DNA from: CBDCWO01 sp965223405
Lineage (GTDB): Bacteria; Bacteroidota; Bacteroidia; Chitinophagales; Saprospiraceae
Assembly (NCBI GenBank): GCA_965223405.1
Contig: CBDCWO010000006.1
Location: forward strand, 3,968,001 to 4,032,000
Length of the DNA stretch: 64,000 nucleotides
Reading direction: 5' to 3'
Shown here: positions 8,986 to 16,633 of the stretch, in pieces
How positions within the stretch are numbered: position 1 is the first letter of the stretch
Layout of the letters: every line of letters begins with the position of its first letter
Position numbers and translations under genes: made by a program
Notes under the pieces: generated by a model
The model's database searches: none
Told to the model about the DNA's origin: nothing
The model's input: the letters and a program-made list of their open reading frames with translations, nothing else

Positions 8986-10395
8986 TCATTCATTGTGATC
9001 GAAGGGGATTTCTACGACCATCTCAACCGGTTCTTTTATATTTTGATTTATTTTCCACTTTGGGCCGTCTTCCAGTAGCCGGATAGCCTCTTCATCACAT
9101 CCATATCCCAATGACCGGGTTATTCTGAAACGATCAATACTGCCATCCGGATTAACCCTGAACGTTACCTGGACTTTACCTGATAGCTTAGCTTCTTTTG
9201 CCGCTACAGGTATTTTTCGGTTCTTGCGGATGTATTTCAAAAACGCCTTAAAAGATGGTTTTGGTGAGGCTGAATCTGTTAATCTGGATGGTTCACTTAC
9301 TCTCTCCTCCTTGGATTTAATCTCCTGTACTTCATTGAGTACAATCTCCGGTTGCAGATGGATCTTGTCTGGTAATTCAGTATCTTCCCGAACTTCCAAA
9401 ACCTTGGAATGATAATCAGGATGGTTAAAGTTTACTACAGTTGGGAACTTTGATAATGAAATAAGAAATGAACCATCTGATCTGGATGTAAAAGTAGAGT
9501 CCATCTCATTCCAGGTAATGTGAACACCTGACATTGGCTGACCTTCCATATCTACAATAGATCCGTTCCACTGGACTGGAGAGGTTAATTCCGATAACTT
9601 TGGAAAACGTATCGGGCTACTCTGTCTTTTTGATTTTCCCAAAACATCATCGGTAGATGAAAGGTGAGCATACTCTACTGACGATGAATCAATTTTGGTA
9701 TCTACTCCAATATCCACCGTGACAAATTGTATCGTATCTACAGAGTTTAATTGCGGCTTATCGGGATTTGGCATGGACTCGCTGACTTGCTCTTCGGTTT
9801 GAGCGGCAGATTGCAATCTGGTGCTTTGATCAGTTTCTGTAGTAGCATGTGGAGCAGGTTTTGCCCTCAATTCCGTGCTCCTATTTTGGATAATATGCTT
9901 ATCCTTTAGTTTAACATCTGGCTTGGATAATCTCGGTTTGTGCTCCTCTTCCAACTCCATGGCAGAGTGTTCCTGCTTTGATTCTGCTGGGGAGAAATCG
10001 TACTCCAAGCCCGCAACTTCATTATCTGACAAAGCAAGTAGTGAATCCTGATGGGATAGTGACTCTGTTATTACGGCTATTTCACTTTGCTGACTCTTGT
10101 TACTCAACATCAGCCATATAGCCACTGAAATCAATCCAACGGGAAGAAGGATGGCCGCCCAGGTTTGCCACCTGAATTTGGGCTTGTTTGAAACCTGCCG
10201 GGTGTGGCTTCTCAATTGATCCAGGTAAGGTGTAGGATCTTCCCTGAACTCTTGGTATCCCTTCAAGGCATGGGCCAGGAAAGGATCTTTTGCTGCGAAA
10301 TCATGCAAGTCTTTTCGCTCCTCAGGAGACAAAGTATCATTAAAAAATTTAGTTAACAAAATCTTCTTTCGTGCTGTATTATTCTGCTTGCTCAT
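8986..10395 (-). CDS. membrane protein with carboxypeptidase-regulatory-like and TonB C-terminal domains (anti-sigma-like)
   Basis: 469 aa. The N-terminal cytoplasmic part (1-75) is acidic/helical. One membrane segment follows (about 77-97), then a long low-complexity periplasmic stretch (100-270). A carboxypeptidase-D-regulatory-like fold comes next (about 274-335; MEGQPMSGVHITWN, DGSFLISLSKFP). The C-terminus is TonB-like (about 375-469; GKVQVTFRVNPDGSIDRFRI, GCDEEAIRLLEDGPKW). The start overlaps the end of the ECF sigma gene by 17 bases, so the topology and coupling suggest it acts as the anti-sigma factor or sensor for that sigma. That role is inferred; no zinc-binding anti-sigma motif is seen. 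Confidence 0.75.
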   Translation of the reverse strand: MSKQNNTARKKILLTKFFNDTLSPEERKDLHDFAAKDPFLAHALKGYQEFREDPTPYLDQLRSHTRQVSNKPKFRWQTWAAILLPVGLISVAIWLMLSNKSQQSEIAVITESLSHQDSLLALSDNEVAGLEYDFSPAESKQEHSAMELEEEHKPRLSKPDVKLKDKHIIQNRSTELRAKPAPHATTETDQSTRLQSAAQTEEQVSESMPNPDKPQLNSVDTIQFVTVDIGVDTKIDSSSVEYAHLSSTDDVLGKSKRQSSPIRFPKLSELTSPVQWNGSIVDMEGQPMSGVHITWNEMDSTFTSRSDGSFLISLSKFPTVVNFNHPDYHSKVLEVREDTELPDKIHLQPEIVLNEVQEIKSKEERVSEPSRLTDSASPKPSFKAFLKYIRKNRKIPVAAKEAKLSGKVQVTFRVNPDGSIDRFRITRSLGYGCDEEAIRLLEDGPKWKINQNIKEPVEMVVEIPFDHNE

Positions 10396-10954
10396 TTTTT
10401 TTCTGCATACATAATTTTAAATTTCGTCTGCCATTCTGGATATGGGACCTGACGTTATTTTTAGGGATGTTCAGCTGCCTGCTTATTTCATCATACGATT
10501 GATTTTTAAGATAAAACCTGGAAATACACGCTTTTTGATTTTCCGGAAGTTGCTCCAGACATTCTTCCATCCAGCTAAATTGATGTTCCTTTTCTTCCAA
10601 AGGATGCTCAACACCATTCAATTGCATAAATTCATAGGAGTTTATTTGCTTAAGGTGGGTGTTCTTCTTTCGTATGAATTGCAAACACTGATTTTTAGTA
10701 ACCACATAGATCCATTTTTCAAATTCCTGGATGTTGTGGGTTAAGCTTTTTTCGACAATGACTTCAAATATCTCGGCACTAATATCTTGACTTTCAGCAG
10801 GGTCTTTCAAATAAGCCAGGCAAACCCCAAATATTCTTTCCAGATAACGATCATATAATTCGGCTACATAGCTCAGATCCCTGGACTTACGATAACGACG
10901 CAATAAATCGTGGTCATCATACTTGGTTAATCCCCAAAGCTTACGCATGCTCAT
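10379..10954 (-). CDS. ECF RNA polymerase sigma factor (sigma-70 family)
   Basis: 191 aa. Region 2 is visible in DISAEIFEVIVEKSL and FEKWIYVVTKNQCLQFIRKK. Region 4 is visible in LEQLPENQKACISRFYLKNQ followed by SYDEISRQLNIPKNNVRSHI with its helix-turn-helix. A second ATG at 10948 is an alternative start. The downstream TonB-like membrane protein overlaps by 17 bases and is the probable partner. The VWA gene begins 84 bases away on the opposite strand and may be co-regulated from the shared gap. The family is clear; target genes are unknown. Confidence 0.88.
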   Translation of the reverse strand: MSMRKLWGLTKYDDHDLLRRYRKSRDLSYVAELYDRYLERIFGVCLAYLKDPAESQDISAEIFEVIVEKSLTHNIQEFEKWIYVVTKNQCLQFIRKKNTHLKQINSYEFMQLNGVEHPLEEKEHQFSWMEECLEQLPENQKACISRFYLKNQSYDEISRQLNIPKNNVRSHIQNGRRNLKLCMQKKNEQAE

Positions 10955-11038
10955 GATACGCTCTGATCGTGTTGATTAAAAATAATATCGTTCCTTTTAT
11001 GCATTTTGTTTTGGTCCTGCATCTTTCAAATAAAAGAT

Positions 11039-12862
11039 ATGAAAAAGCTAATATTCGGACTCATTACGTTAGGCCTGGTTGTATTGCAACTTCAATTTAG
11101 TGTACATATGGCAGATGTACAAGGACTGGTTGTAGATGCATACAGCCGGGTTCCTTTGGCAGGAGTAAAGGTATCGCATTTGGATCAAATTACCTTTTCA
11201 GATAGCAACGGCAAATTTGTTTTGAAAGTTTCCAAGTATCCAACGAAGGTGAAATTTGAGTATACCGGATATGCAACCGTTACCGAGTGGGTGGGCAGTA
11301 ATAAAAGCCTGATTATTGAGCTGAAACCGGCCCTGGTTGTGGAGGAAGAACTGGAAGTAATGACAGCGGAGCAGAGGAGCCCGCAGATTGGAAAGTCTGA
11401 ACGAGTGCGACACCTAAATCTAAATATGGGTGGTGATCATTTCACCCCTCCCTTCAATACTGAAAACTATGGATTGATTAAAGAAAATGAATACCACAGT
11501 CCTATTCAATCCCCACTTTCAACTTTTGCCATTGATGTAGATGCCGCCAGTTATTCCAATATGCGCAGGTATTTGAACAGAGGTTCAATGCCACCAAAGG
11601 ATGCCATTCGCATAGAAGAATTGGTCAACTATTTTCAATATGATTATCCAACACCTGAAGGGAATAATCCGTTTTCCGTCCATACTGAATTAGCTCCTTG
11701 TCCCTGGAATTCTTCTCACCATCTTTTACACATTGGAATAAGAGGTAAACCGATTCTAAAAGAAAATTTACCGTCTTCAAATCTAGTTTTTTTGATTGAT
11801 GTATCCGGTAGCATGAGGGATCAGAATAAATTGCCTTTAGTAAAGAAGGCATTTCGTCTATTGGTTGATCAACTGCGGGAACCAGACCGCGTGGCTCTGG
11901 TCGTATATGCAGGAAACAGTGGTCTGGTATTACCTTCTACTTCCGGAAGTGACAAAACAAAAATAATAAGGGCCATTGAACAATTAGAAGCCGGAGGGAG
12001 TACCGCCGGTTCAGCCGGAATTAAGTTGGCTTATGAAACTGCAGTGAGTTCATTTATACAAGGGGGTAATAATCGGGTCATATTAGCAACTGATGGAGAC
12101 TTTAATGTGGGAGTCAGTAGCGATTCGGAATTGATTCATTTGATAGAGGAAAAGCGAAAATCTGGTGTATTTCTTACCGTGATGGGATTTGGGACCGGTA
12201 ATTATCAGGAACACAAGATGCAACAACTAGCTCAACATGGAAATGGGAATCATGCTTATATAGACAACATATTGGAGGCCAAAAAAATCATGATCAATGA
12301 GTTTGGAGGGACCCTGCATACAATAGCTAAGGATGTAAAGGTTCAGGTTGAATTTAATCCGGCTAAAATTCAGGCATATCGCTTGATCGGTTATGAAAAT
12401 AGGTTAATGCAAGCGGTAGAATTCAATGACGATACTAAAGATGCCGGGGAAATGGGGGCCGGCCATACAGTGACCGCCTTGTATGAAATTATTCCCCAGG
12501 GTATCCGGTCGCATTTTTATATCAATGTGGATACTCTGAAATATCAAAAGCCGCCTTCAATCAACCATTCCCAAATCGAGTGGGCCCAGGTGAAAGTAAG
12601 GTATAAACTTCCTGAACAGAAGCAAAGCCAAAAAATCAGTTTTCAAATTAAAGACTTGGTGTGGCATGCATCTCCTGATTTTAATTGGTCGGCGGGAGTA
12701 GCAGCTTTTGGAATGATACTTAGGGATTCGAAATTCAAGGGCGAATCGGACTATCTATTGGTAAGGAAATTGTGCCACTCTTCTACAGGTAAGGATCCGC
12801 ATGGATACCGCTCAGAATTCCTGAAGATGGTAGAATCCGTACAACTTCTGGCCGGAAGATAA
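11039..12862 (+). CDS. VWA-domain protein with carboxypeptidase-regulatory-like N-terminus (YfbK-like)
   Basis: 607 aa from the ATG at 11039. An upstream in-frame TTG at 11006 is less likely because the signal peptide MKKLIFGLITLGLVVLQLQF begins at 11039. Residues about 25-95 form a carboxypeptidase-regulatory-like domain (VDAYSRVPLAGVKVSHLDQ). Then come the YfbK-type N-terminal region (SPLSTFAIDVDAASYSNMRR), a VWA domain with an intact metal site from Asp254 (FLIDVSGSMRD), and a C-terminal DUF3520-like region. It is probably periplasmic and anchors protein-protein contacts. It is divergent from the sigma/TonB-like pair, whose membrane protein has a very similar regulatory-like domain. Confidence 0.85.
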   Translation: MKKLIFGLITLGLVVLQLQFSVHMADVQGLVVDAYSRVPLAGVKVSHLDQITFSDSNGKFVLKVSKYPTKVKFEYTGYATVTEWVGSNKSLIIELKPALVVEEELEVMTAEQRSPQIGKSERVRHLNLNMGGDHFTPPFNTENYGLIKENEYHSPIQSPLSTFAIDVDAASYSNMRRYLNRGSMPPKDAIRIEELVNYFQYDYPTPEGNNPFSVHTELAPCPWNSSHHLLHIGIRGKPILKENLPSSNLVFLIDVSGSMRDQNKLPLVKKAFRLLVDQLREPDRVALVVYAGNSGLVLPSTSGSDKTKIIRAIEQLEAGGSTAGSAGIKLAYETAVSSFIQGGNNRVILATDGDFNVGVSSDSELIHLIEEKRKSGVFLTVMGFGTGNYQEHKMQQLAQHGNGNHAYIDNILEAKKIMINEFGGTLHTIAKDVKVQVEFNPAKIQAYRLIGYENRLMQAVEFNDDTKDAGEMGAGHTVTALYEIIPQGIRSHFYINVDTLKYQKPPSINHSQIEWAQVKVRYKLPEQKQSQKISFQIKDLVWHASPDFNWSAGVAAFGMILRDSKFKGESDYLLVRKLCHSSTGKDPHGYRSEFLKMVESVQLLAGR

Positions 12863-13020
12863 GTTTGCATTATGAGGGAAGTGAGGTTTGGGCTGGCAAA
12901 GCGTAAAAGAGACCAAAAATGTTTATCGTTTTGGAGCGTATGAGGTTTGTTGATCTAAGATTTACAGCCTGGCATTGAATTATAAAATTTCGTAAACTCT
13001 GTTCATTAAAACAAAATATT

Positions 13021-13491
13021 ATGTTCTATCCGGCAATTCACTTTTTCATAATTAGTTTGTTATTCATTTCGCCATATCCTAATCGCCAAAAAATGGAGTG
13101 GAAGAATGTTCAAATTTATATTGAAAATGAGTCTGTCAATGATGATTTCGGTAAATTTGAAATATCTATCAGGAATCAGGAAGATACCAAGTGGGAGTTG
13201 GAATTTATAAACTTAACTGTTCTGGCCCCTCATAGAAAAAAGCTTTCTCCTGGCTCATACAAAGTCAACCTACATAGAGAAATTAGTCCCAGGTTTAAAT
13301 ATACTGCCGGTGGCAGATACTTTTATGCGATCCACAATCACAAAATAAGGGAGGGTATATTGAGAGTGGATCAATTTAACGATGGATTTTTGGAATGTGA
13401 GTGGTCATTCAAAACGAATGAGCATATACTTAGTGGCCGCTTTGAGGGGACAATAAGCAAGGGATACCCAGAATTTTTATCTGCCAAGTAA
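13021..13491 (+). CDS. hypothetical secreted protein
   Basis: 156 aa, not recognised. The N-terminus is hydrophobic (HFFIISLLFISPYP) and looks like a short signal peptide or anchor. The rest is predicted to be beta-rich with charged turns (KNVQIYIENESVNDDFGKFE, YKVNLHREISPRFKYTAGGR). Codon use and the ATG with an upstream A-rich leader fit a real gene. It lies 158 bases after the VWA gene on the same strand but shows no clear link to it. No function is proposed. Confidence 0.55.
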   Translation: MFYPAIHFFIISLLFISPYPNRQKMEWKNVQIYIENESVNDDFGKFEISIRNQEDTKWELEFINLTVLAPHRKKLSPGSYKVNLHREISPRFKYTAGGRYFYAIHNHKIREGILRVDQFNDGFLECEWSFKTNEHILSGRFEGTISKGYPEFLSAK

Positions 13492-13763
13492 AGTGGTAAG
13501 TGCAAGTATTATACTGACGAGCTTCGCTGTCAGCATGTTGTAGTGAGAAAGCGTGGGGTGTGCATCCAATAGTTCAGGATCTCAACACAGGGACACGAAT
13601 GCACCAGAATTTTACCGACAAACTCAAAACCGCTTGATACATTTACCGATCACCGATCACCGATCACCATTCATCGTTGACCGATTACCGATCAACCCTA
13701 GAAACGCTTAATACCCTCGACACCTGACACCCGATACTTGACACCCGATACCTGACACCCGAT
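13492..13763. repeat. intergenic region with tandem-like degenerate CCGATCACC / CCTGACACC repeats
   Basis: No gene is seen here. From about 13640 to 13762 the sequence is a run of degenerate 8-11-base units (ACCGATCACC, TTGACCGATT, CACCCGATAC, CTTGACACC). The sub-block TTGACCGATTACCGATCAAC followed by CCT is almost repeated at about 33205-33235. A 26-base hairpin element lies at 13512-13537 (separate entry). The same repeat class recurs at 23.5-24.3, 25.6 and 33.0-33.26 kb. Confidence 0.8.
13512..13537 (+). repeat. 26-base hairpin element, copy 1
   Basis: The core CTGACGAGCTTCGCTGTCAG can fold as a stem with CTGAC/GTCAG and AGC/GCT pairs and one bulged G. The full 26 bases recur exactly, in inverted orientation, at 25677-25702. 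Both copies lie beside the degenerate CCGATCACC/CAGGTATC repeats. Confidence 0.8.
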
Positions 13764-16403
13764 CTACTCCTGAATAGTAACTTCATCCACAAAAAGCCAG
13801 GCTTTTGCACCCGCCGATGGATGCCATGTTGGGTTTTTGCCGATATTTTTGGCTTTGATCTTGATATATTTTATCGGCTTATTGAATGTAAATGTTACTT
13901 TTTCCCGATGCGTTCCTTCACGGCGATTTTTTCCGGATATAGATTGACTACCCATGGATTCATAATTTGTTCCGTCTTCAGATATTTCCAGTTCGACCTC
14001 AGTAGGAAAGAATATCCAGGAATGGGTATTTTGCAGGAAAGAAACTTCCAGTCTGGAAAGATTTGATAATCTGGCTAGGGTCATCACCACCTCCAGGTCC
14101 TTCTCTTCAAATCCCAGCCAATTTCCATCGGTATAATTCGTAGATCCTAGCTTTTTATCCACTAATGAAACCGCGCCATTGGCTCTGTATTTTGGCGAAA
14201 ATGGGTTTGAAAATGACAGTTCCTTCACTTTGCCGTCATGTACATACACCGGAAATTCGAACTGCGGTCCCCACCGGTCTTCATTTTTTACTTTGGCTTT
14301 GATGACTGAAGTTTTTTCTAAATAAATAGGAGTTTGATAGAAGGTGTCATTTGAATCGGACTCTGTGCCATCTAACGTATAATATATTTCACTCCCTTCA
14401 AACAAGGTATTTAAGGAAACCACCTGTAGCGTGGACATGGGATCATTGTTTAAATGAATGGCAATTTGATCTCCAAGTTGAATAATATGCTCCAGATGAC
14501 GATCAAAGTTGCCTAGATTTTGATCCAAATAACCGAGTCTGTTTTCATCCTTCCACCGATCTACATACTTAGAGCGCAATTTCAACAACTCAATCCGCAC
14601 CTCATCGATTTTCTCCTGGATTTGTTCTTTACTATGTTTTTGCTTGTTCATGTGCTGGTTGATCATGACTTGAAGCTCCATTTGGTTCAGTACAAATTCA
14701 ATCCATTCGATAGCCAACAGGTAATTGTTATAACTTAGGTTACTACTTTTTACTAACATGGCCAGAGACTTGCTGCGAGCTTTCAAATCATTCAATTTGT
14801 TTTTTAGTTCTAGGATTGGGCCCAAATCAGTTCCTTGTTCATTAGGAACCAGAGAAGCCCAGGTAAGTGAATGGTTGGTTTGACGAAGGAGTGGATTATT
14901 GACTAACTGGGAAAATTCAAGATAGGTTTCAATGACCGAATTTTCCGATTGTTCGTAATACAGAAAATCGATAGCCTGTTTAAAATTTTTTGTGCGATTT
15001 TCCACTTCCTCATCGGTAACCGGATTCCATGCACATTCCGCTCCCCAGATCAAAGGCGGCCAGAAATTATTGAACAATGAATATCCATTGTCATCCCAGG
15101 TTGTGTTTATCATCCCAATGGCACCATGTTTTATCCCGTCTCGAACATAGTTTTTGATATTGATCATAGCTGATGGGATATCTGGCCAGATCCTATTCCA
15201 ACCGCTGACTCCAGGGCAAACCATAAACTCAAAACCGTAATCTTTAAAGGGAGTTACGGCAGACTCAAAGGATTCTCCAGGATGATAACCCCAGGAAAGC
15301 ATGATGAGATCTTTTGGTATTTTGGTTAAGATTTCACGGTGATTTAATGCAATATCACCCCACATCATCACCTTTTTATTGTAGGGTTTAATAATTTCTA
15401 CTACTCTATTGATATGAGACGCGTAGATCTCTCCAACGGTTTGATTTTCAAGCATAGCCTTTGCCGGACCGGTTCCTAATCCGAAAGTTTCATCACAATT
15501 GATATTGAAGTATTCGCTTTCATAGGCCGGAATAACTTCGCCATACACTTCTTTTAGAAATTCGTATGTTTCTTCTTTTGCCGGTGTTAAGACATGGGGG
15601 GTCTCGGCTAAATGTGCGTACTCCGGTAGTTTCAAAGTATGGTAGAAGTGACCAAAAGATTGAAAGTTTCCAATAACATCGACATAATACTTTTTGGAAA
15701 ATTCGATCAAATCACCCAGTTCTTCTTTAGTCAATCCATAGGGTGGAGCAATATGGGGATGTTTTTCCAGTTGGAATACATGTTCGGTATATAATGTGAG
15801 TGCGTTTAATTTATAACCAGCCAACTGCTTGACTTGCGATTTCAAAAAATCCAGAGTGGGTATAGGTCCTCTACTAATATCATCTTGCCAGGCTCTGATC
15901 TTCAAAGTAGGCCAATCAACGATCTTCATTTGAGGCACGCTTAAACTCTGACATTGGGTCAAAAGTTGACTTAACGTTTGAATTCCATAAAATAATCCTT
16001 GGTGGGTATTTGCGCCTACAAATATCTTCTTATCGGTTACATTAAGCACATATCCTTGTTCACCTATTTTGGAAATATCCCTGGAATCAAAATTTTTTGC
16101 AAATCGCTTCGCTTTTGAAAAAACCCCAGCTTGGATAACAGCTTTTCCTCCATATCCTTCCTGAGTTTTTAAGATATTAAAGGAATCCCAGAATTTCCGA
16201 ATCTGGAGCACAGCGGCATGGTCTTCCACTGTAGCCTTATGCTGAAATGAATAGGTAACCGTAGCCGATTCCAGATTTAAGAATCCGCTCGAATACCTCA
16301 CTTCTTGTGGTTGGGGTAAAAATTTTATCTGAGCCGTAAGCGGGCTAAACAATACTAAAGTTAAAAACCAGACTATGGAGCGTTTCAGATCAAACATCAT
16401 CAT
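13764..16403 (-). CDS. divergent GH20-family beta-N-acetylhexosaminidase with C-terminal modules
   Basis: 879 aa with a signal peptide (LTLVLFSPLTAQ) and no lipobox. The GH20 plan is kept: an N-terminal domain starting IKFLPQPQEVRY, QGLFYGIQTLSQLL, and a barrel with LKIRAWQDDISRGPIPTLDF. The usual HIGGDE is replaced by FNINCDETFGLGTGPAKA. The Asp304-Glu305 pair is retained, so catalysis by the same mechanism is plausible. This resembles the DEAxxLGLG-type GH20 subgroup rather than classical hexosaminidases. A helical insert (about 560-640) follows, then the chitobiase-C-like module (IYYTLDGTESDSNDTFYQTP) and the tail module (NWLGFEEKDLEVVMTLA, WLFVDEVTIQE). Three ATGs in tandem open the gene; 16403 is the first. 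It is divergent from the GH2 gene. Confidence 0.8.
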   Translation of the reverse strand: MMMFDLKRSIVWFLTLVLFSPLTAQIKFLPQPQEVRYSSGFLNLESATVTYSFQHKATVEDHAAVLQIRKFWDSFNILKTQEGYGGKAVIQAGVFSKAKRFAKNFDSRDISKIGEQGYVLNVTDKKIFVGANTHQGLFYGIQTLSQLLTQCQSLSVPQMKIVDWPTLKIRAWQDDISRGPIPTLDFLKSQVKQLAGYKLNALTLYTEHVFQLEKHPHIAPPYGLTKEELGDLIEFSKKYYVDVIGNFQSFGHFYHTLKLPEYAHLAETPHVLTPAKEETYEFLKEVYGEVIPAYESEYFNINCDETFGLGTGPAKAMLENQTVGEIYASHINRVVEIIKPYNKKVMMWGDIALNHREILTKIPKDLIMLSWGYHPGESFESAVTPFKDYGFEFMVCPGVSGWNRIWPDIPSAMINIKNYVRDGIKHGAIGMINTTWDDNGYSLFNNFWPPLIWGAECAWNPVTDEEVENRTKNFKQAIDFLYYEQSENSVIETYLEFSQLVNNPLLRQTNHSLTWASLVPNEQGTDLGPILELKNKLNDLKARSKSLAMLVKSSNLSYNNYLLAIEWIEFVLNQMELQVMINQHMNKQKHSKEQIQEKIDEVRIELLKLRSKYVDRWKDENRLGYLDQNLGNFDRHLEHIIQLGDQIAIHLNNDPMSTLQVVSLNTLFEGSEIYYTLDGTESDSNDTFYQTPIYLEKTSVIKAKVKNEDRWGPQFEFPVYVHDGKVKELSFSNPFSPKYRANGAVSLVDKKLGSTNYTDGNWLGFEEKDLEVVMTLARLSNLSRLEVSFLQNTHSWIFFPTEVELEISEDGTNYESMGSQSISGKNRREGTHREKVTFTFNKPIKYIKIKAKNIGKNPTWHPSAGAKAWLFVDEVTIQE

Positions 16404-16633
16404 TGCTATAAAACGAAATTTATTGAAAAATGTGAATGTAAATAATATTGATAAGGATTACAAAGATAGAACATCCAAGTAATTATGAAGATTCCAATTT
16501 GTGCGGATAGCTCCAATGTATCATCAGTTATCGGAATTTGGACCTGAGTTACAAATATTCTGCTGACTCCTTGCCACCTTAGTCTAATATTCCTATTTTG
16601 ACTTTTATGTTGGTTTAATAAATTCAAAGATTG

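Noticed and set aside
13637..13762. CRISPR array suggested by repeated CCGATCACC units
   Set aside because: The units are short, degenerate and contiguous with no uniform repeats separated by unique spacers, and no cas gene is present.
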